Made by a program: the position numbers and the translations under genes. Source: Mesorhizobium huakuii (GTDB taxonomy: Bacteria > Pseudomonadota > Alphaproteobacteria > Rhizobiales > Rhizobiaceae). From it: a DNA stretch of 64,000 bases. The notes beneath the pieces were generated by a model. The model saw only the letters and a program-made list of their open reading frames with translations. It was not told where the DNA came from and made no database searches. The DNA lies in assembly GCF_030160235.1 (NCBI RefSeq), contig NZ_BSNY01000018.1, forward strand, positions 1-64,000, read 5' to 3'. Position 1 is the first letter of the stretch, and each line of letters starts with the position of its first letter. This document shows positions 8,187 through 16,674 of the stretch, one piece after another.

Positions 8187-8801
8187 ATGGACCTTGCCAC
8201 CATCCTTGCCTTCGCGGCCGCCTTCTTCGTGTTCGCGGCCAGCCCCGGCCCCGATAACATGACCATCGTCGCCCGCACGATCTCCAGCGGCGCCGCCTCG
8301 GGCATCGCCTACGGTGCCGGCACGGTGCTCGGGATCCTTATCTTCCTGATGCTTGCAGCCTTCGGCCTGTCGATCATCGCCGCCAAGATGGCAATCGTCA
8401 TGACGGTGCTTCGCTATTGCGGAGCAGCCTACCTGATCTGGATGGGTATCAGGCTCTGGACGGCCGTGCCCGTCGTGCCGGAGTTGCAGCCCGTCTCCGG
8501 ACGGCGCGGGCTGCTGAAGATCTTCGCCACCGGTGTCGCGCTCAATCTCGGCAATCCGAAAATGCCGCTGTTCTATGTGGCGCTGCTTCCCAACGTCGTC
8601 GGGGCCTCGCTCACATCAGCGCATCTCGGCATACTGGTCGCGGTGATCGTGGCTGTCGAGATTGTGGTGATCGGCGGGCATGTTCTGCTCGCCGGCCGCG
8701 CCCGCAGTCTGTTGCGCACGCCAAGGATCGTGCGCCGGGTCAACCGCGCGGCAGGCGGCGTCATGATCGGCGCCGGCGTTGCCGTGGTCGCCACGCGCTG
8801 A
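8187..8801 (+). CDS. LysE/RhtB family amino-acid exporter
   Basis: 204 aa from ATG 8187; the frame is open upstream, but the family starts here. LysE/RhtB proteins export amino acids or their derivatives across the inner membrane. The N-terminal signature FFVFAASPGPDNMTIVARTI and the central GVALNLGNPKMPLFYVALLP are diagnostic, with about six predicted helices. It lies 76 bp after the broken MFS gene and may be read from the same promoter. The substrate is unknown. Confidence 0.88.
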   Translation: MDLATILAFAAAFFVFAASPGPDNMTIVARTISSGAASGIAYGAGTVLGILIFLMLAAFGLSIIAAKMAIVMTVLRYCGAAYLIWMGIRLWTAVPVVPELQPVSGRRGLLKIFATGVALNLGNPKMPLFYVALLPNVVGASLTSAHLGILVAVIVAVEIVVIGGHVLLAGRARSLLRTPRIVRRVNRAAGGVMIGAGVAVVATR

Positions 8802-8823
8802 GGGAGATCGCTCGGCCGCAGCG

Positions 8824-9255
8824 CTATTTCCTGCGTTTCGCAGCCTCGGCCTGGTCGATGATCTTGCGAAGAAAAGCAATGTGGCCGCGAAAGGCCCGCC
8901 GCCCAATCGTCGTTGCCTTGACGCGGGTCTGCGGCCGTCGCCCGACGAAAAGCTTTTCAACATCGACATAGCCCGCCCTGGCCAGCGTATCGATGTGCGC
9001 TCCGAGATTTCCATCGGTCGTTTCGATCATGGCCTTCAACTGGCCGAACTCCAGCGCCTCGCGCCTTTCCAACGTGTTCAGGATGGCCATGATCCTGAGC
9101 CGTGTGCCCTGATGGATGATGTCGTCGGCGCTCACCGATGGACCCCACCGCGGCAAAGCCCCGGACTGTCGCCGCTTGGCCCGGCGATCGCGGGCAGCGG
9201 TCCCGTCGGTTGCCTTTGTGTGATCGAAATCAAATCGCCAGCTCCTGCCTTGCAT
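8824..9255 (-). CDS. winged-helix transcriptional regulator (MarR/ArsR-like)
   Basis: 143 aa. The core (about residues 43-125) is a winged helix: IIHQGTRLRIMAILNTLERREALEFGQLKAMIETTDGNLGAHIDTLARAGYV, the pattern of the transcriptional regulators that resolve first-helix GNLGAHI recognition. The first 40 residues are basic and poorly conserved in look, so the true start could be further in. A perfect 7-bp palindrome lies 5 bp upstream of the chosen ATG and is probably its own operator. It converges on lysE; no target is obvious. Confidence 0.75.
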   Translation of the reverse strand: MQGRSWRFDFDHTKATDGTAARDRRAKRRQSGALPRWGPSVSADDIIHQGTRLRIMAILNTLERREALEFGQLKAMIETTDGNLGAHIDTLARAGYVDVEKLFVGRRPQTRVKATTIGRRAFRGHIAFLRKIIDQAEAAKRRK

Positions 9256-9260
9256 AGAAT

Positions 9261-9277
9261 ACTCTGCCCTGCAGAGT
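9261..9277. promoter_or_regulatory. palindrome upstream of the winged-helix regulator
   Basis: ACTCTGC-CCT-GCAGAGT, perfect 7-bp arms around 3 bp, immediately before the start of the minus-strand regulator. The position fits an autoregulatory operator that would overlap the ribosome site and the start of the transcript. Confidence 0.6.
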
Positions 9278-9687
9278 TATCTGTCAATCAGCAGAAGGCA
9301 ATGGAAGTGCGCTTGACAAGGTGATCTTCAGATCGGTCGCCGCGTCGCGCTCGTGATCCACACGGATCGTTCGCTTGCCGAAGTTGATCGTTTCGAAGAG
9401 GAGGCAGCTTGGGATATTCGCGGTCGAAGATCATGCGTGAGGCTGCTCGCTAATCTTCGCGGCTTCATGGCTGGCTCGCATCGGGAATGCCGGTGTCAAG
9501 TTGCTGGCGATATCAGAAGATCAGCAGCGAATTTTTGCGATGATGAGTGCGATCGTGTGTCGATCTCAACCAAAATTTAAACTGAGAAAATCATACCATT
9601 GCTTCGCTGGCTAGCGAGCCGCGAGTCAGATATGCATTGCGCGCCGGGGTCATTCACGGCCAACGGCATAACGTGAAGGGGCATGAC
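9278..9687. other. 410-bp intergenic region without a supported gene
   Basis: This stretch is richer in A+T than its neighbours near 9540-9600. A 75-codon open frame (9353-9580) has no clear ribosome site, no domain and unusual Cys/Arg content, so I do not call it. The 3' end carries the ribosome site AAGGGG (about 9676-9681) of the H1-like gene. The promoters of both flanking genes must lie here. Confidence 0.5.
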
Positions 9688-10164
9688 ATGGCTAAGCAGT
9701 CATCTAAAGCGCCGGCATCCAAGGCACCGGCAAAGAAAGCACCCGCAAAAGCAGTCGCGGCGAAGGCCGCAACGGCAGTGAAGAAAGCAGCGCCCGCCAA
9801 GGCAGCGGCAAAGCCCGCGGCGAAGGCAGCACCGGCCAAGAAGCCTGCAGCGGCCAAGGCTGCGGCGAAGCCGGCAGTGAAGAAGGCAGCGCCCGCCAAG
9901 GCAGCGGCAAAGCCCGCCGCCAAGGCAGCACCTGCGAAGAAGCCGGCGGCCAAGGCAGCAGCGAAACCCGCGGCCAAGAAAGCGGCGCCCGCCAAGGCTG
10001 CAGCAAAGCCCGCCGCCAAGGCAGCGGCAAAGCCGGCAGCGAAAGCAGCGGCAAAGCCCGCCGCGAAAGCCGCAGCGGCCGCGACGAAGCCGGCGGTGAA
10101 GAAAGCCGCCGCGCCGAAGGCCAAGGCAGCGCCTGCGAAGGCGAAGGCTCCGGCCAAGAAGTAG
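9688..10164 (+). CDS. histone H1-like Lys/Ala/Pro-rich protein
   Basis: 158 aa from ATG 9688, built almost only of Lys, Ala and Pro in imperfect repeats of the AAKPAAKAAPAKK type. Such proteins resemble the C-terminal tail of eukaryotic H1 and bacterial Hc2/AlgP-like proteins that bind and compact DNA; DNA binding here is inference from composition. The frame is open to 9637, but AAGGGG sits 6 bp before 9688. The DNA is itself repetitive (GCCAAGGCAGCGGCAAAGCC and variants), so repeat number is likely to vary between strains and be error-prone in assembly. Confidence 0.85.
   Translation: MAKQSSKAPASKAPAKKAPAKAVAAKAATAVKKAAPAKAAAKPAAKAAPAKKPAAAKAAAKPAVKKAAPAKAAAKPAAKAAPAKKPAAKAAAKPAAKKAAPAKAAAKPAAKAAAKPAAKAAAKPAAKAAAAATKPAVKKAAAPKAKAAPAKAKAPAKK
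9770..10110 (+). repeat. degenerate tandem repeat inside the H1-like gene
   Basis: Units such as AAGGCAGCGGCAAAGCC and AAGAAGGCAGCGCCCGCC recur more than ten times, coding for AAKPA and AKKAAPAK modules. Unit length is mixed but always a multiple of three, so expansion or contraction keeps the frame. Confidence 0.75.
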
Positions 10165-10584
10165 ACAGGTCGTTGGGGCGTCGCGTATCCCTTCGGGGTT
10201 CGCAAGGACGCTCTGACGCTCTGGATCGAAGCTATCCGGCAGCGGGTTCAGCCTTGATGGCTGAACATCGGGATGGGACCGAGGGGCAAGCAAAGCGAGG
10301 CGCCGGTTGGCTGCCTCGCTCGCTCTTTGGATCGTCTCCTTGCCGCGGTCGGTGAAGGCCCGGGCGCGATGCTTGGGTTTCGTGTGATGCGAATGCAGGT
10401 TTGAATCCCGTCAACCTGCCGTCGTCGCTAACTTGTGTTTTCAGCGTACCTGTCCGTAGGCTTGTCCGTGATGTCCGGAGCAGAAACCGTAACCGGTTTC
10501 TGGCTGCTGTTTTTTCGTGCTCTGGCGGTTGATCGCAAGCGCCTGTCCAGTCAACACTGGGCGCCTGCAAACAGGAAACCGGTC
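10165..10584. other. 420-bp intergenic region with one strong hairpin
   Basis: No gene is supported here. CAGAAACCG-TAAC-CGGTTTCTG (10481-10502) is a perfect 9-bp hairpin, and six T residues follow after a 7-nt gap (10510-10515). The gap makes a standard terminator doubtful. AGGAAA near 10573 serves the GST gene at 10585. The same ACCGG core recurs just before that start. Confidence 0.5.
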
Positions 10585-11181
10585 ATGCCGAAGCTGCTCT
10601 ACGCCTCCACCTCTCCCTACAGCTCCAAAGTAAGGATGGCCGCGGCCTATGCCGGGATCGCGATCGATCTGGTGTCGGTCAAGACCGAGGACAAGCCGGC
10701 CGAACTGATCGGCGCCAATCCCCTCGGCAAGATCCCCGTGCTGGTGCTCGACGATGGCCGCTCAATCCACGACAGCCGCGCCATTACCCAGCACCTCAAC
10801 CGCATTTCGAAGAGCGCGTTGTTTCCGCGCAATCCCGACAAGCGGCTGGAAGCCGAAGTGTTGGAGGCGCTGGCCGACGGTATCTGCGATTGCGCGCTGT
10901 CGATGGTCTACGAGCGCCGCACCCGGCCTGAGGAGATGGTTTATCAGCCCTGGCTCGACCGCCAGTGGGCGAAGATCACCGCCGCGCTCGATCTGCTCAA
11001 TGCCAACCCGCCGAAACTGCCGAAGAAGATCACGGCCGGTCAAATGGCGCTGCGCGCCTGCCTCGGCTATCTCTCGCTCCGTTTCGCCGGCAAATGGGAG
11101 AAGGGCCGTGGCCGATTGACCCGCTGGGCAGCGCGTTTCGACGAGAAATTTCCGGAGCTGAAGTCGGCGGTACCGGCCTGA
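10585..11181 (+). CDS. glutathione S-transferase family protein
   Basis: 198 aa from ATG 10585 with AGGAAA upstream. The N-terminal thioredoxin-like half reads MPKLLYASTSPYSSKVRMAA, with the Ser/Tyr-rich glutathione site, and contains GANPLGKIPVLVLDDG with its conserved cis-Pro and then DSRAITQHL. The C-terminal half is helical and resembles GST_C. Such enzymes join glutathione to electrophiles or act as thiol oxidoreductases in the cytoplasm. The gene stands alone, with a strong terminator 12 bp after its stop. Confidence 0.88.
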   Translation: MPKLLYASTSPYSSKVRMAAAYAGIAIDLVSVKTEDKPAELIGANPLGKIPVLVLDDGRSIHDSRAITQHLNRISKSALFPRNPDKRLEAEVLEALADGICDCALSMVYERRTRPEEMVYQPWLDRQWAKITAALDLLNANPPKLPKKITAGQMALRACLGYLSLRFAGKWEKGRGRLTRWAARFDEKFPELKSAVPA

Positions 11182-11193
11182 GCGGCCGGCAAT

Positions 11194-11223
11194 AAAAAAG
11201 CCGGGCGCGAGGCCCGGCTTTTT
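11194..11223. terminator. bidirectional rho-independent terminator
   Basis: AAAAAGCCGGGC-GCGA-GGCCCGGCTTTTT: a GC-rich stem with A and T tracts on both sides, placed between the convergent GST and outer-membrane protein genes. It can end transcripts from both directions. Confidence 0.88.
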
Positions 11224-11243
11224 CGTGTCGTGGCTTGAACGAC

Positions 11244-11900
11244 TTAGAACTTCATGCCGAGGCCGAAGGTGACGCGGTTGTCGGTGGCCTTGACCTTGCC
11301 GATACCATCGAAGCTCTTCGAGCCGAAGTCCGTGTAGCGGTACTCGACACGGCCGAAGACATTGTCGGTCAGCTTGATGTCGGTGCCGACGCCGGCGGTC
11401 CAGCCGAGCATGGTGGCGCGGTCGCTGGCGTTAAGATCGCTATCTTCCACCTTCAGGCTCTTGCCGGCGAGACCGCCGGTGCCATAGAGCAGGATTTCCG
11501 GGGTCACAGCGTAGCCGAGACGGGCACGCAGCGAGCCTTCGAAGCCGCCCTTGGAGTGGATGCCGTTGTCGTCACCCTTGACGCCGTTGTAGCCGAGTTC
11601 GGCTTCACCGCCGTACACGAAGTTCTCCTGCTGCCACTGATAGCCGCCGAAGACGCTACCGACGAAACCCTTCGTGCTGGTGTCAAAGCCGGTATCCTTT
11701 TCCTTGGTACGGCCGCTAAAGCCGTAGCCAACGTTAAGACCAGCATAGGGGCCGGCCCAGGATGCGACGGGCAGTTCGGCAACCGGTGCGGGTGCCGGGG
11801 GCTCTTCCTGGACGACGTCTGCGGCATAGGCAGTACCACCGAGGGCGAAGAGCCCGAGCGCAACGGCCAGCGGCCGTGCGAATTTGAGATTGGCTTGCAT
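11244..11900 (-). CDS. outer-membrane beta-barrel protein (Omp25/31, RopB-like)
   Basis: 218 aa. The signal peptide is about 26 residues (GLFALGGTAYA, then ADVV), followed by a Pro/Ala-rich linker. The body is an eight-strand barrel of the Omp25/Omp31 family: SWAGPYAGLNVGYGFSG opens it, VFGRVEYRYTDFGSKSF lies near the end, and the last residue is Phe (GLGMKF), the signal recognised by the BAM complex. Family members are abundant porin-like or structural proteins of Rhizobiales outer membranes. It shares its terminator with the convergent GST gene. Confidence 0.9.
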   Translation of the reverse strand: MQANLKFARPLAVALGLFALGGTAYAADVVQEEPPAPAPVAELPVASWAGPYAGLNVGYGFSGRTKEKDTGFDTSTKGFVGSVFGGYQWQQENFVYGGEAELGYNGVKGDDNGIHSKGGFEGSLRARLGYAVTPEILLYGTGGLAGKSLKVEDSDLNASDRATMLGWTAGVGTDIKLTDNVFGRVEYRYTDFGSKSFDGIGKVKATDNRVTFGLGMKF

Positions 11901-12313
11901 TGTTCTTTACTCCTTAAGCCACAGGACACAGGCTTGTTTCTCACGATCGCCATCAACCCGTCCGGGGGGTGAAACGGATCTGGCGTTCGTCGGTTCCAAA
12001 TGTCGTGTCAAAATGCGGCTGAAGCGAACCTGAACTTGGGTCATTCCCCGGCGCGAATGAGGCGGAACCTTGACGTTGCATCTTCGCAACAGCGAAATGT
12101 CAGTAGCCATTTCTTGCTGCACTGCACACCGCTTGGTGCAAGGAGTCCAGCGTCCTATATTGCGTTCCGGCGGTTCCCACTCCAAGACGAGTCGGCATGC
12201 CGAACCGGGCGTTTCGCCACAATGCTGCCCCAAGTGCGAATGCCGTTTAACGCATGCCGGGCCATATTTCGTCGGCGTCGTGTTTTCGGCCCGAAATTGA
12301 GGATTGACAGCAG
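11901..12313. other. 413-bp divergent promoter region
   Basis: The region separates the outer-membrane protein gene (minus) from the SDR gene (plus) and must hold both promoters. Open frames across it are short, lack ribosome sites and overlap the start of the SDR gene, so none is called. I see no clear operator or riboswitch. Confidence 0.5.
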
Positions 12314-13078
12314 ATGAGCAAAGCCATTGCCACGGCCCTGGTGACGGGCGGGGCGAAACGGATCGGCAAGGCAATTGTCGAAGACCTCGCCGGCCATGGT
12401 TTCGCCGTCGCCATCCACGCCAATCGCTCGCATGACGAGGCGGATGCCTTGGCCGCCGGGATCAATCAATCTGGCGGCCGCGCCACCGTGGTTGGAGCGG
12501 ACCTGACCGACATGAACGCCGTCAGCGGCCTCGTCGGCCAGGCGGAGGCCGCGCTTGGGCCGGTCTCGCTGTTGGTCAACAATGCCTCGCTCTTCGTCGA
12601 TGATTCTGTCGATGATTTCGACTGGCAGGCCTGGGACCGCCATTTTGCCATCCATGTGAAAACGCCGGCGCTGTTGGCGCAGCATTTCGCTCGCGCCTTG
12701 CCGGAAGGGCGCGAGGGGCTGATCGTCAACATCATCGATCAGCGCGTCTGGCGGCCGACGCCACGCTACTTCTCCTATGCGCTGTCGAAGTCGGCTTTGT
12801 GGACGCAGACGCAGATGCTGGCGCAGGCGCTCGGCCCGCGCATTCGTGTCAACGCGATCGGTCCTGGCCCGACGCTGAAGAATGTGCGCCAGGACGATGC
12901 CGATTTCGACGCACAGCTCGCCGGCCTGATCCTGAAGCGCGGCCCGGAATTGCCGGAATTCGGCGCCACCATTCGCTATCTCTGGGATGCACGCTCCGTC
13001 ACCGGTCAGATGATCGCGCTCGATGGCGGCCAGCATCTTGCATGGCAGACGCCGGATGTGACAGGCATGACGGAATGA
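12314..13078 (+). CDS. SDR oxidoreductase, pteridine reductase-like
   Basis: 254 aa short-chain dehydrogenase. The NADP-binding loop is [11 protein letters not shown] (a TGGxxRIG form typical of pteridine reductase and FolM), NNAS follows, and the catalytic pair is YALSK. The C-terminus [12 protein letters not shown] is also typical. FolM/PTR1 proteins reduce dihydropterins; that role here is by similarity only. The stop overlaps the start of uvrC (ATGA, 13075-13078), so the two are co-translated, an arrangement I recall as common in Rhizobiales. Confidence 0.85.
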   Translation: MSKAIATALVTGGAKRIGKAIVEDLAGHGFAVAIHANRSHDEADALAAGINQSGGRATVVGADLTDMNAVSGLVGQAEAALGPVSLLVNNASLFVDDSVDDFDWQAWDRHFAIHVKTPALLAQHFARALPEGREGLIVNIIDQRVWRPTPRYFSYALSKSALWTQTQMLAQALGPRIRVNAIGPGPTLKNVRQDDADFDAQLAGLILKRGPELPEFGATIRYLWDARSVTGQMIALDGGQHLAWQTPDVTGMTE

Positions 13079-15141
13079 GTCCTTTAGACCAAAAGAACAA
13101 GCCGCGCGGCGGCGCCGATGACCTGCCTCCCGAAATCGACCTCGAGGATGAGGCGCTGGAGGAAATCGTCGAACCGACAGGCCCGGACGTCGCCTTCACG
13201 GCCATCGACTGGACGCCGCATGCCGGCGATGCCGAAGGCATGGTTGGTGCCGAGGTGATCCAGACCCTGGTCAAGCGGCTGCCCAACGCGCCCGGCGTCT
13301 ACCGCATGATGAACGCCGCCGGCGACGTGCTCTATGTCGGCAAGGCGCGCAGCCTGAAGAAGCGCGTCACCAACTACGCGCAGGGCCGGTTCCACACCAA
13401 CCGCATCGGTCGCATGGTGCGCGAGACGTCGACGATGGAATTCGTCGTCACCCGCACCGAGATCGAGGCGCTGCTCCTCGAAGCCAATCTTATCAAGCGC
13501 TTGCGGCCACGATTCAACGTGCTGATGCGCGACGACAAGTCGTTTCCCTATATCCTTTTGACCGGCGACCACGTCTCGCCCGGCATCTACAAGCATCGTG
13601 GCGCGCGGTCGCGAAAGGGCGACTATTTCGGCCCCTTTGCTTCGGCCGGAGCCGTCGGCCGCACCATCAATTCGCTGCAGCGCGCCTTCCTGCTGCGCAG
13701 TTGCACCAATTCGTTCTACGAGAACCGCACGCGGCCGTGCCTGCTCTACCAGATCAAACGCTGCGCCGGCCCCTGCACCGGCGAAATCTCGCATGAGGGT
13801 TATGCCGAGCTGGTCGCCGAGGCCAAGGATTTCTTGTCCGGCCGCAGCCAGAAGGTGAAGACCGAGATTTCGGCCGCCATGCAGCAGGCATCCGAGGACC
13901 TCGATTTCGAACGTGCCGCCATCTATCGCGACCGGCTGGCCGCCCTGTCGCATGTGCAGAGCCATCAAGGCATCAACCCGGCGACCGTCGACGAGGCCGA
14001 TGTCTTCGCCATCCATCAGGAAGGCGGGCAGGTCTGCATCCAGGTGTTCTTCTTCCGCACCGGCCAGAACTGGGGCAACCGCGCCTATTTCCCGAAAGCC
14101 GATCCTGCCCTGGAAGCGGCCGAGGTATTGGGCTCGTTCCTGGCGCAGTTCTATGACGACAAGCCGACGCCGCGGAACATTCTGCTGTCGCACAGCGTCG
14201 AGGACCAGGAATTGCTGGCCGAGGCACTCTCCACCCGCGCCGGCCGCAAGGTTGCGATCTCTGTGCCGCAGCGTGGCGAAAAGAAGGACCTGACCGACAA
14301 CGCCTTGCAGAACGCCCGTGAGGCGCTGGGCCGCAGGCTGGCCGAAACCTCGACGCAAGGCCGGCTGCTTGCCGGTTTCGCCGAGACCTTCGGCCTGGCC
14401 AAGCCGCCGGTGCGCATCGAGGTGTACGACAACTCGCACATCATGGGCACCAATGCGGTCGGCGCCATGGTTGTCGCGGGACCGGAAGGGTTTGTGAAAA
14501 ACCAGTATCGGAAATTCAACATTCGCTCGACCGAGATCACGCCGGGCGACGATTTCGGCATGATGCGCGAGGTGATGGAGCGGCGTTTTTCGCGACTGCT
14601 CAAGGAGCATGGCGATGCCGCGCCCGACGATGCGGCCTCGGCGGAAGCAGGGGATGATATCGAAGACGATATCTCCGGCAGCTTCCCGGCCTGGCCCGAC
14701 GTCATCCTGATCGACGGCGGCCAGGGCCAGATGACGGCGGTGCGCAAGATTCTCGCCGATCTCGGCATCGAGGACCGCGTCGTGGCGATCGGCATCGCCA
14801 AGGGCCAGGACCGCGACGCCGGCCGCGAGCGTTTTTTCGTCAAGGGCAGGGATTCTTTTTCGCTGCCGGTGCGCGACCCCGTGCTCTATTTCGTCCAGCG
14901 GCTGCGCGACGAGGTCCATCGCTTCGCCATCGGCTCGCACCGGGCGCGGCGCAAGAAGGAGATGGTCAAAAGTCCGCTCGACGAGATCGCCGGCATCGGC
15001 CCCGGTCGCAAGCGCGCGCTGCTGCTGGCATTCGGCACCGCCAAGGCCGTCAGCCGTGCCGCGATCGAGGATCTGAGGAAAGTCGACGGTATTTCCGAAC
15101 AGGTCGCCAAACTGGTCTACAATCATTTTCACGAAAGTTGA
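13075..15141 (+). CDS. uvrC: excinuclease ABC subunit UvrC
   Basis: 688 aa. UvrC makes both cuts around a DNA lesion once UvrAB has loaded. Domains in order: an acidic N-terminal extension (1-60) typical of alphaproteobacteria; GIY-YIG nuclease (GVYRMM...[13 protein letters not shown]); a Cys-rich turn ([15 protein letters not shown]); UVR motif; RNase H-like nuclease ([17 protein letters not shown]); and C-terminal helix-hairpin-helix ([13 protein letters not shown]). ATG 13075 is chosen because it overlaps the SDR stop in an ATGA junction. pgsA follows after about 100 bp. Confidence 0.96.
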   Translation: MSPLDQKNKPRGGADDLPPEIDLEDEALEEIVEPTGPDVAFTAIDWTPHAGDAEGMVGAEVIQTLVKRLPNAPGVYRMMNAAGDVLYVGKARSLKKRVTNYAQGRFHTNRIGRMVRETSTMEFVVTRTEIEALLLEANLIKRLRPRFNVLMRDDKSFPYILLTGDHVSPGIYKHRGARSRKGDYFGPFASAGAVGRTINSLQRAFLLRSCTNSFYENRTRPCLLYQIKRCAGPCTGEISHEGYAELVAEAKDFLSGRSQKVKTEISAAMQQASEDLDFERAAIYRDRLAALSHVQSHQGINPATVDEADVFAIHQEGGQVCIQVFFFRTGQNWGNRAYFPKADPALEAAEVLGSFLAQFYDDKPTPRNILLSHSVEDQELLAEALSTRAGRKVAISVPQRGEKKDLTDNALQNAREALGRRLAETSTQGRLLAGFAETFGLAKPPVRIEVYDNSHIMGTNAVGAMVVAGPEGFVKNQYRKFNIRSTEITPGDDFGMMREVMERRFSRLLKEHGDAAPDDAASAEAGDDIEDDISGSFPAWPDVILIDGGQGQMTAVRKILADLGIEDRVVAIGIAKGQDRDAGRERFFVKGRDSFSLPVRDPVLYFVQRLRDEVHRFAIGSHRARRKKEMVKSPLDEIAGIGPGRKRALLLAFGTAKAVSRAAIEDLRKVDGISEQVAKLVYNHFHES

Positions 15142-15238
15142 AAAATTCGGCACTTTCAGCTGGCCAGTCGAATCTGGCCTGTTGACCCCCTACATTGCCT
15201 TCTGATTTGAGTACGCAGGCAGAAAGAGTCTACCAGAT

Positions 15239-15835
15239 ATGGCCCAGCGCGCGTTCAACCTGCCCAACATGCTGACCTACGCCCGCATCATCGCGGTGCC
15301 GCTGGTGGTGCTGTGCTTTTTTCTCGAAGGCCATCTGAAATCAAGCGACTTCGCCCGCTGGTCGGCGCTGGTCATTTTCCTGCTTGCGTCCGTCACCGAT
15401 TATTTCGACGGCTATTTTGCGCGCGCCTGGCAGCAGACCTCAAACATCGGCAAGATGCTCGACCCGATCGCCGACAAGCTACTGGTCGCGACGTGCCTTT
15501 TGCTGCTGGCGGCCGACACCGATCGCCATGCCGGCATTGCCGGCTGGTCGCTGTGGGCGGCCATCATCATCCTGTGCCGCGAGATCCTGGTTTCTGGCCT
15601 GCGCGAATATCTGGCGGCGCTCAAGGTCTCGGTGCCGGTGACGCAGCTTGCCAAGTGGAAGACCACCATCCAGATGGTCGCCATCGCCTTCCTGCTGGCG
15701 GGGCCGGCCGGCGACAAGATCTTCCCGCTGACGACACAGACGGGCCTTGTGCTGCTGTGGATCGCCGCACTCGTCACGCTCTACACCGGCTACGACTATT
15801 TCCGCGCCGGCCTCAAGCACATCATGGACGAGTGA
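15239..15835 (+). CDS. pgsA: CDP-diacylglycerol-glycerol-3-phosphate 3-phosphatidyltransferase
   Basis: 198 aa inner-membrane enzyme making phosphatidylglycerol phosphate. The CDP-alcohol phosphotransferase signature DG-x2-AR-x8-G-x3-D-x3-D is complete: DGYFAR, then GKMLDPIADK. About five predicted helices. The gene sits between uvrC and moaD, an order I know from many rhizobia. A second, divergent CDP-alcohol phosphotransferase lies at 50.6 kb; this one has the standard PgsA length and N-terminus (FNLPNMLTYARIIAVP). Confidence 0.95.
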   Translation: MAQRAFNLPNMLTYARIIAVPLVVLCFFLEGHLKSSDFARWSALVIFLLASVTDYFDGYFARAWQQTSNIGKMLDPIADKLLVATCLLLLAADTDRHAGIAGWSLWAAIIILCREILVSGLREYLAALKVSVPVTQLAKWKTTIQMVAIAFLLAGPAGDKIFPLTTQTGLVLLWIAALVTLYTGYDYFRAGLKHIMDE

Positions 15836-15836
15836 A

Positions 15837-16094
15837 ATGACGACCCGCCTCATCTATTTTGCCTGGGTGCGCGAACGGATCGGCATGCCTGAAGAGGATG
15901 TCGAATTGCCCGCCGGCATCGAGACGGTCGCCGACCTCTTGCGCTGGCTGCAATCGCGCGGCGAGGGCTACGAACACGCGCTGCAATATCCCGACGTTAT
16001 CCGCGTTGCCATCAACCAGGAACATGTCGACCACCGCGAAAAGATATCGGGCGCACGCGAGATCGCGCTATTCCCGCCGATGACCGGGGGCTGA
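15837..16094 (+). CDS. moaD: molybdopterin synthase sulfur carrier subunit MoaD
   Basis: 85 aa from ATG 15837, one base after the pgsA stop. MoaD is a ubiquitin-like protein whose C-terminal Gly-Gly is converted to a thiocarboxylate that donates sulfur to precursor Z. The C-terminus here is FPPMTGG, as required. moaE follows after 4 bp, so both subunits of molybdopterin synthase are made together. A molybdopterin oxidoreductase that could use the cofactor lies at 28 kb. Confidence 0.95.
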   Translation: MTTRLIYFAWVRERIGMPEEDVELPAGIETVADLLRWLQSRGEGYEHALQYPDVIRVAINQEHVDHREKISGAREIALFPPMTGG

Positions 16095-16098
16095 CACC

Positions 16099-16578
16099 GT
16101 GTCGGCCGTCCTGGCGCCGACCGTGCGCATCCAGCGAGAGGATTTCGACGTCGCCGCCGAGATCGCCGGACTGACGCAAGGCCGCACCGACATCGGCGCG
16201 GTGGTTTCTTTCTCCGGCCTCTGCCGCGATGAGCAGGGCGCGCTATCGGCACTGGAGCTCGAACATTATCCTGGGATGGCGGAGGCCGAGATCGGCCGTA
16301 TCGCAGCCGAGGCGGTTGAGCGCTGGCCGCTGCAAGGCCTCACTGTCATCCACCGCCATGGCAAGATTCGTCCGGGCGAGAAAATCGTGCTGGTGGTGGC
16401 CGCCTCGGCCCATCGCCAGGCCGCGTTCGAGGCGGCGAACTTTCTCATGGATTACCTCAAATCGCGCGCGCCCTTCTGGAAGAAGGAGCACCGCGCCGAT
16501 GGTTCCGAAGGTGGCTGGGTCGAGGCCAAGGAAACCGACGCCCAGGCGGCAAAGCGCTGGAAGTCACCGTCCGAATAA
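16099..16578 (+). CDS. moaE: molybdopterin synthase catalytic subunit MoaE
   Basis: 159 aa from GTG 16099, 4 bp after moaD. MoaE forms the heterotetramer with MoaD and turns precursor Z into molybdopterin. Visible family features are GAVVSFSGLCRD, VIHRHGKIRPGEKIVLV and the active-site region APFWKKEH with its catalytic lysine. Length and order match the usual uvrC-pgsA-moaDE line. Confidence 0.95.
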   Translation: MSAVLAPTVRIQREDFDVAAEIAGLTQGRTDIGAVVSFSGLCRDEQGALSALELEHYPGMAEAEIGRIAAEAVERWPLQGLTVIHRHGKIRPGEKIVLVVAASAHRQAAFEAANFLMDYLKSRAPFWKKEHRADGSEGGWVEAKETDAQAAKRWKSPSE

Positions 16579-16674
16579 ATCCCGTCGCAGCCATGTATTG
16601 ACCGCAATCCTTTGGCCAATTGAGCGCACTTGGTCAGCCCAGGACATTGGCAGCCCGGGGCAAGGGAGGTGGTC

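Noticed and set aside
9353-9580. 75-codon open frame in the intergenic region
   Set aside because: No ribosome site, no domain, odd Cys/Arg content.
9654-10205. Ala/Phe/Gly-rich minus-strand frame opposite the H1-like gene
   Set aside because: It is the complement of the Lys/Ala codon repeats and has no ribosome site.
10481-10515. Hairpin plus T run read as a terminator
   Set aside because: The T run is separated from the stem by seven bases and no gene ends close by on that strand.
13084-15153. 689-codon open frame on the minus strand opposite uvrC
   Set aside because: It is the shadow of a GC-rich gene with rare stop codons on the other strand; no family is visible and uvrC is certain.
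15142-15238. Possible riboswitch or regulatory RNA before pgsA
   Set aside because: Only a weak inverted repeat around TGGCCAGTC is visible, without a known fold.
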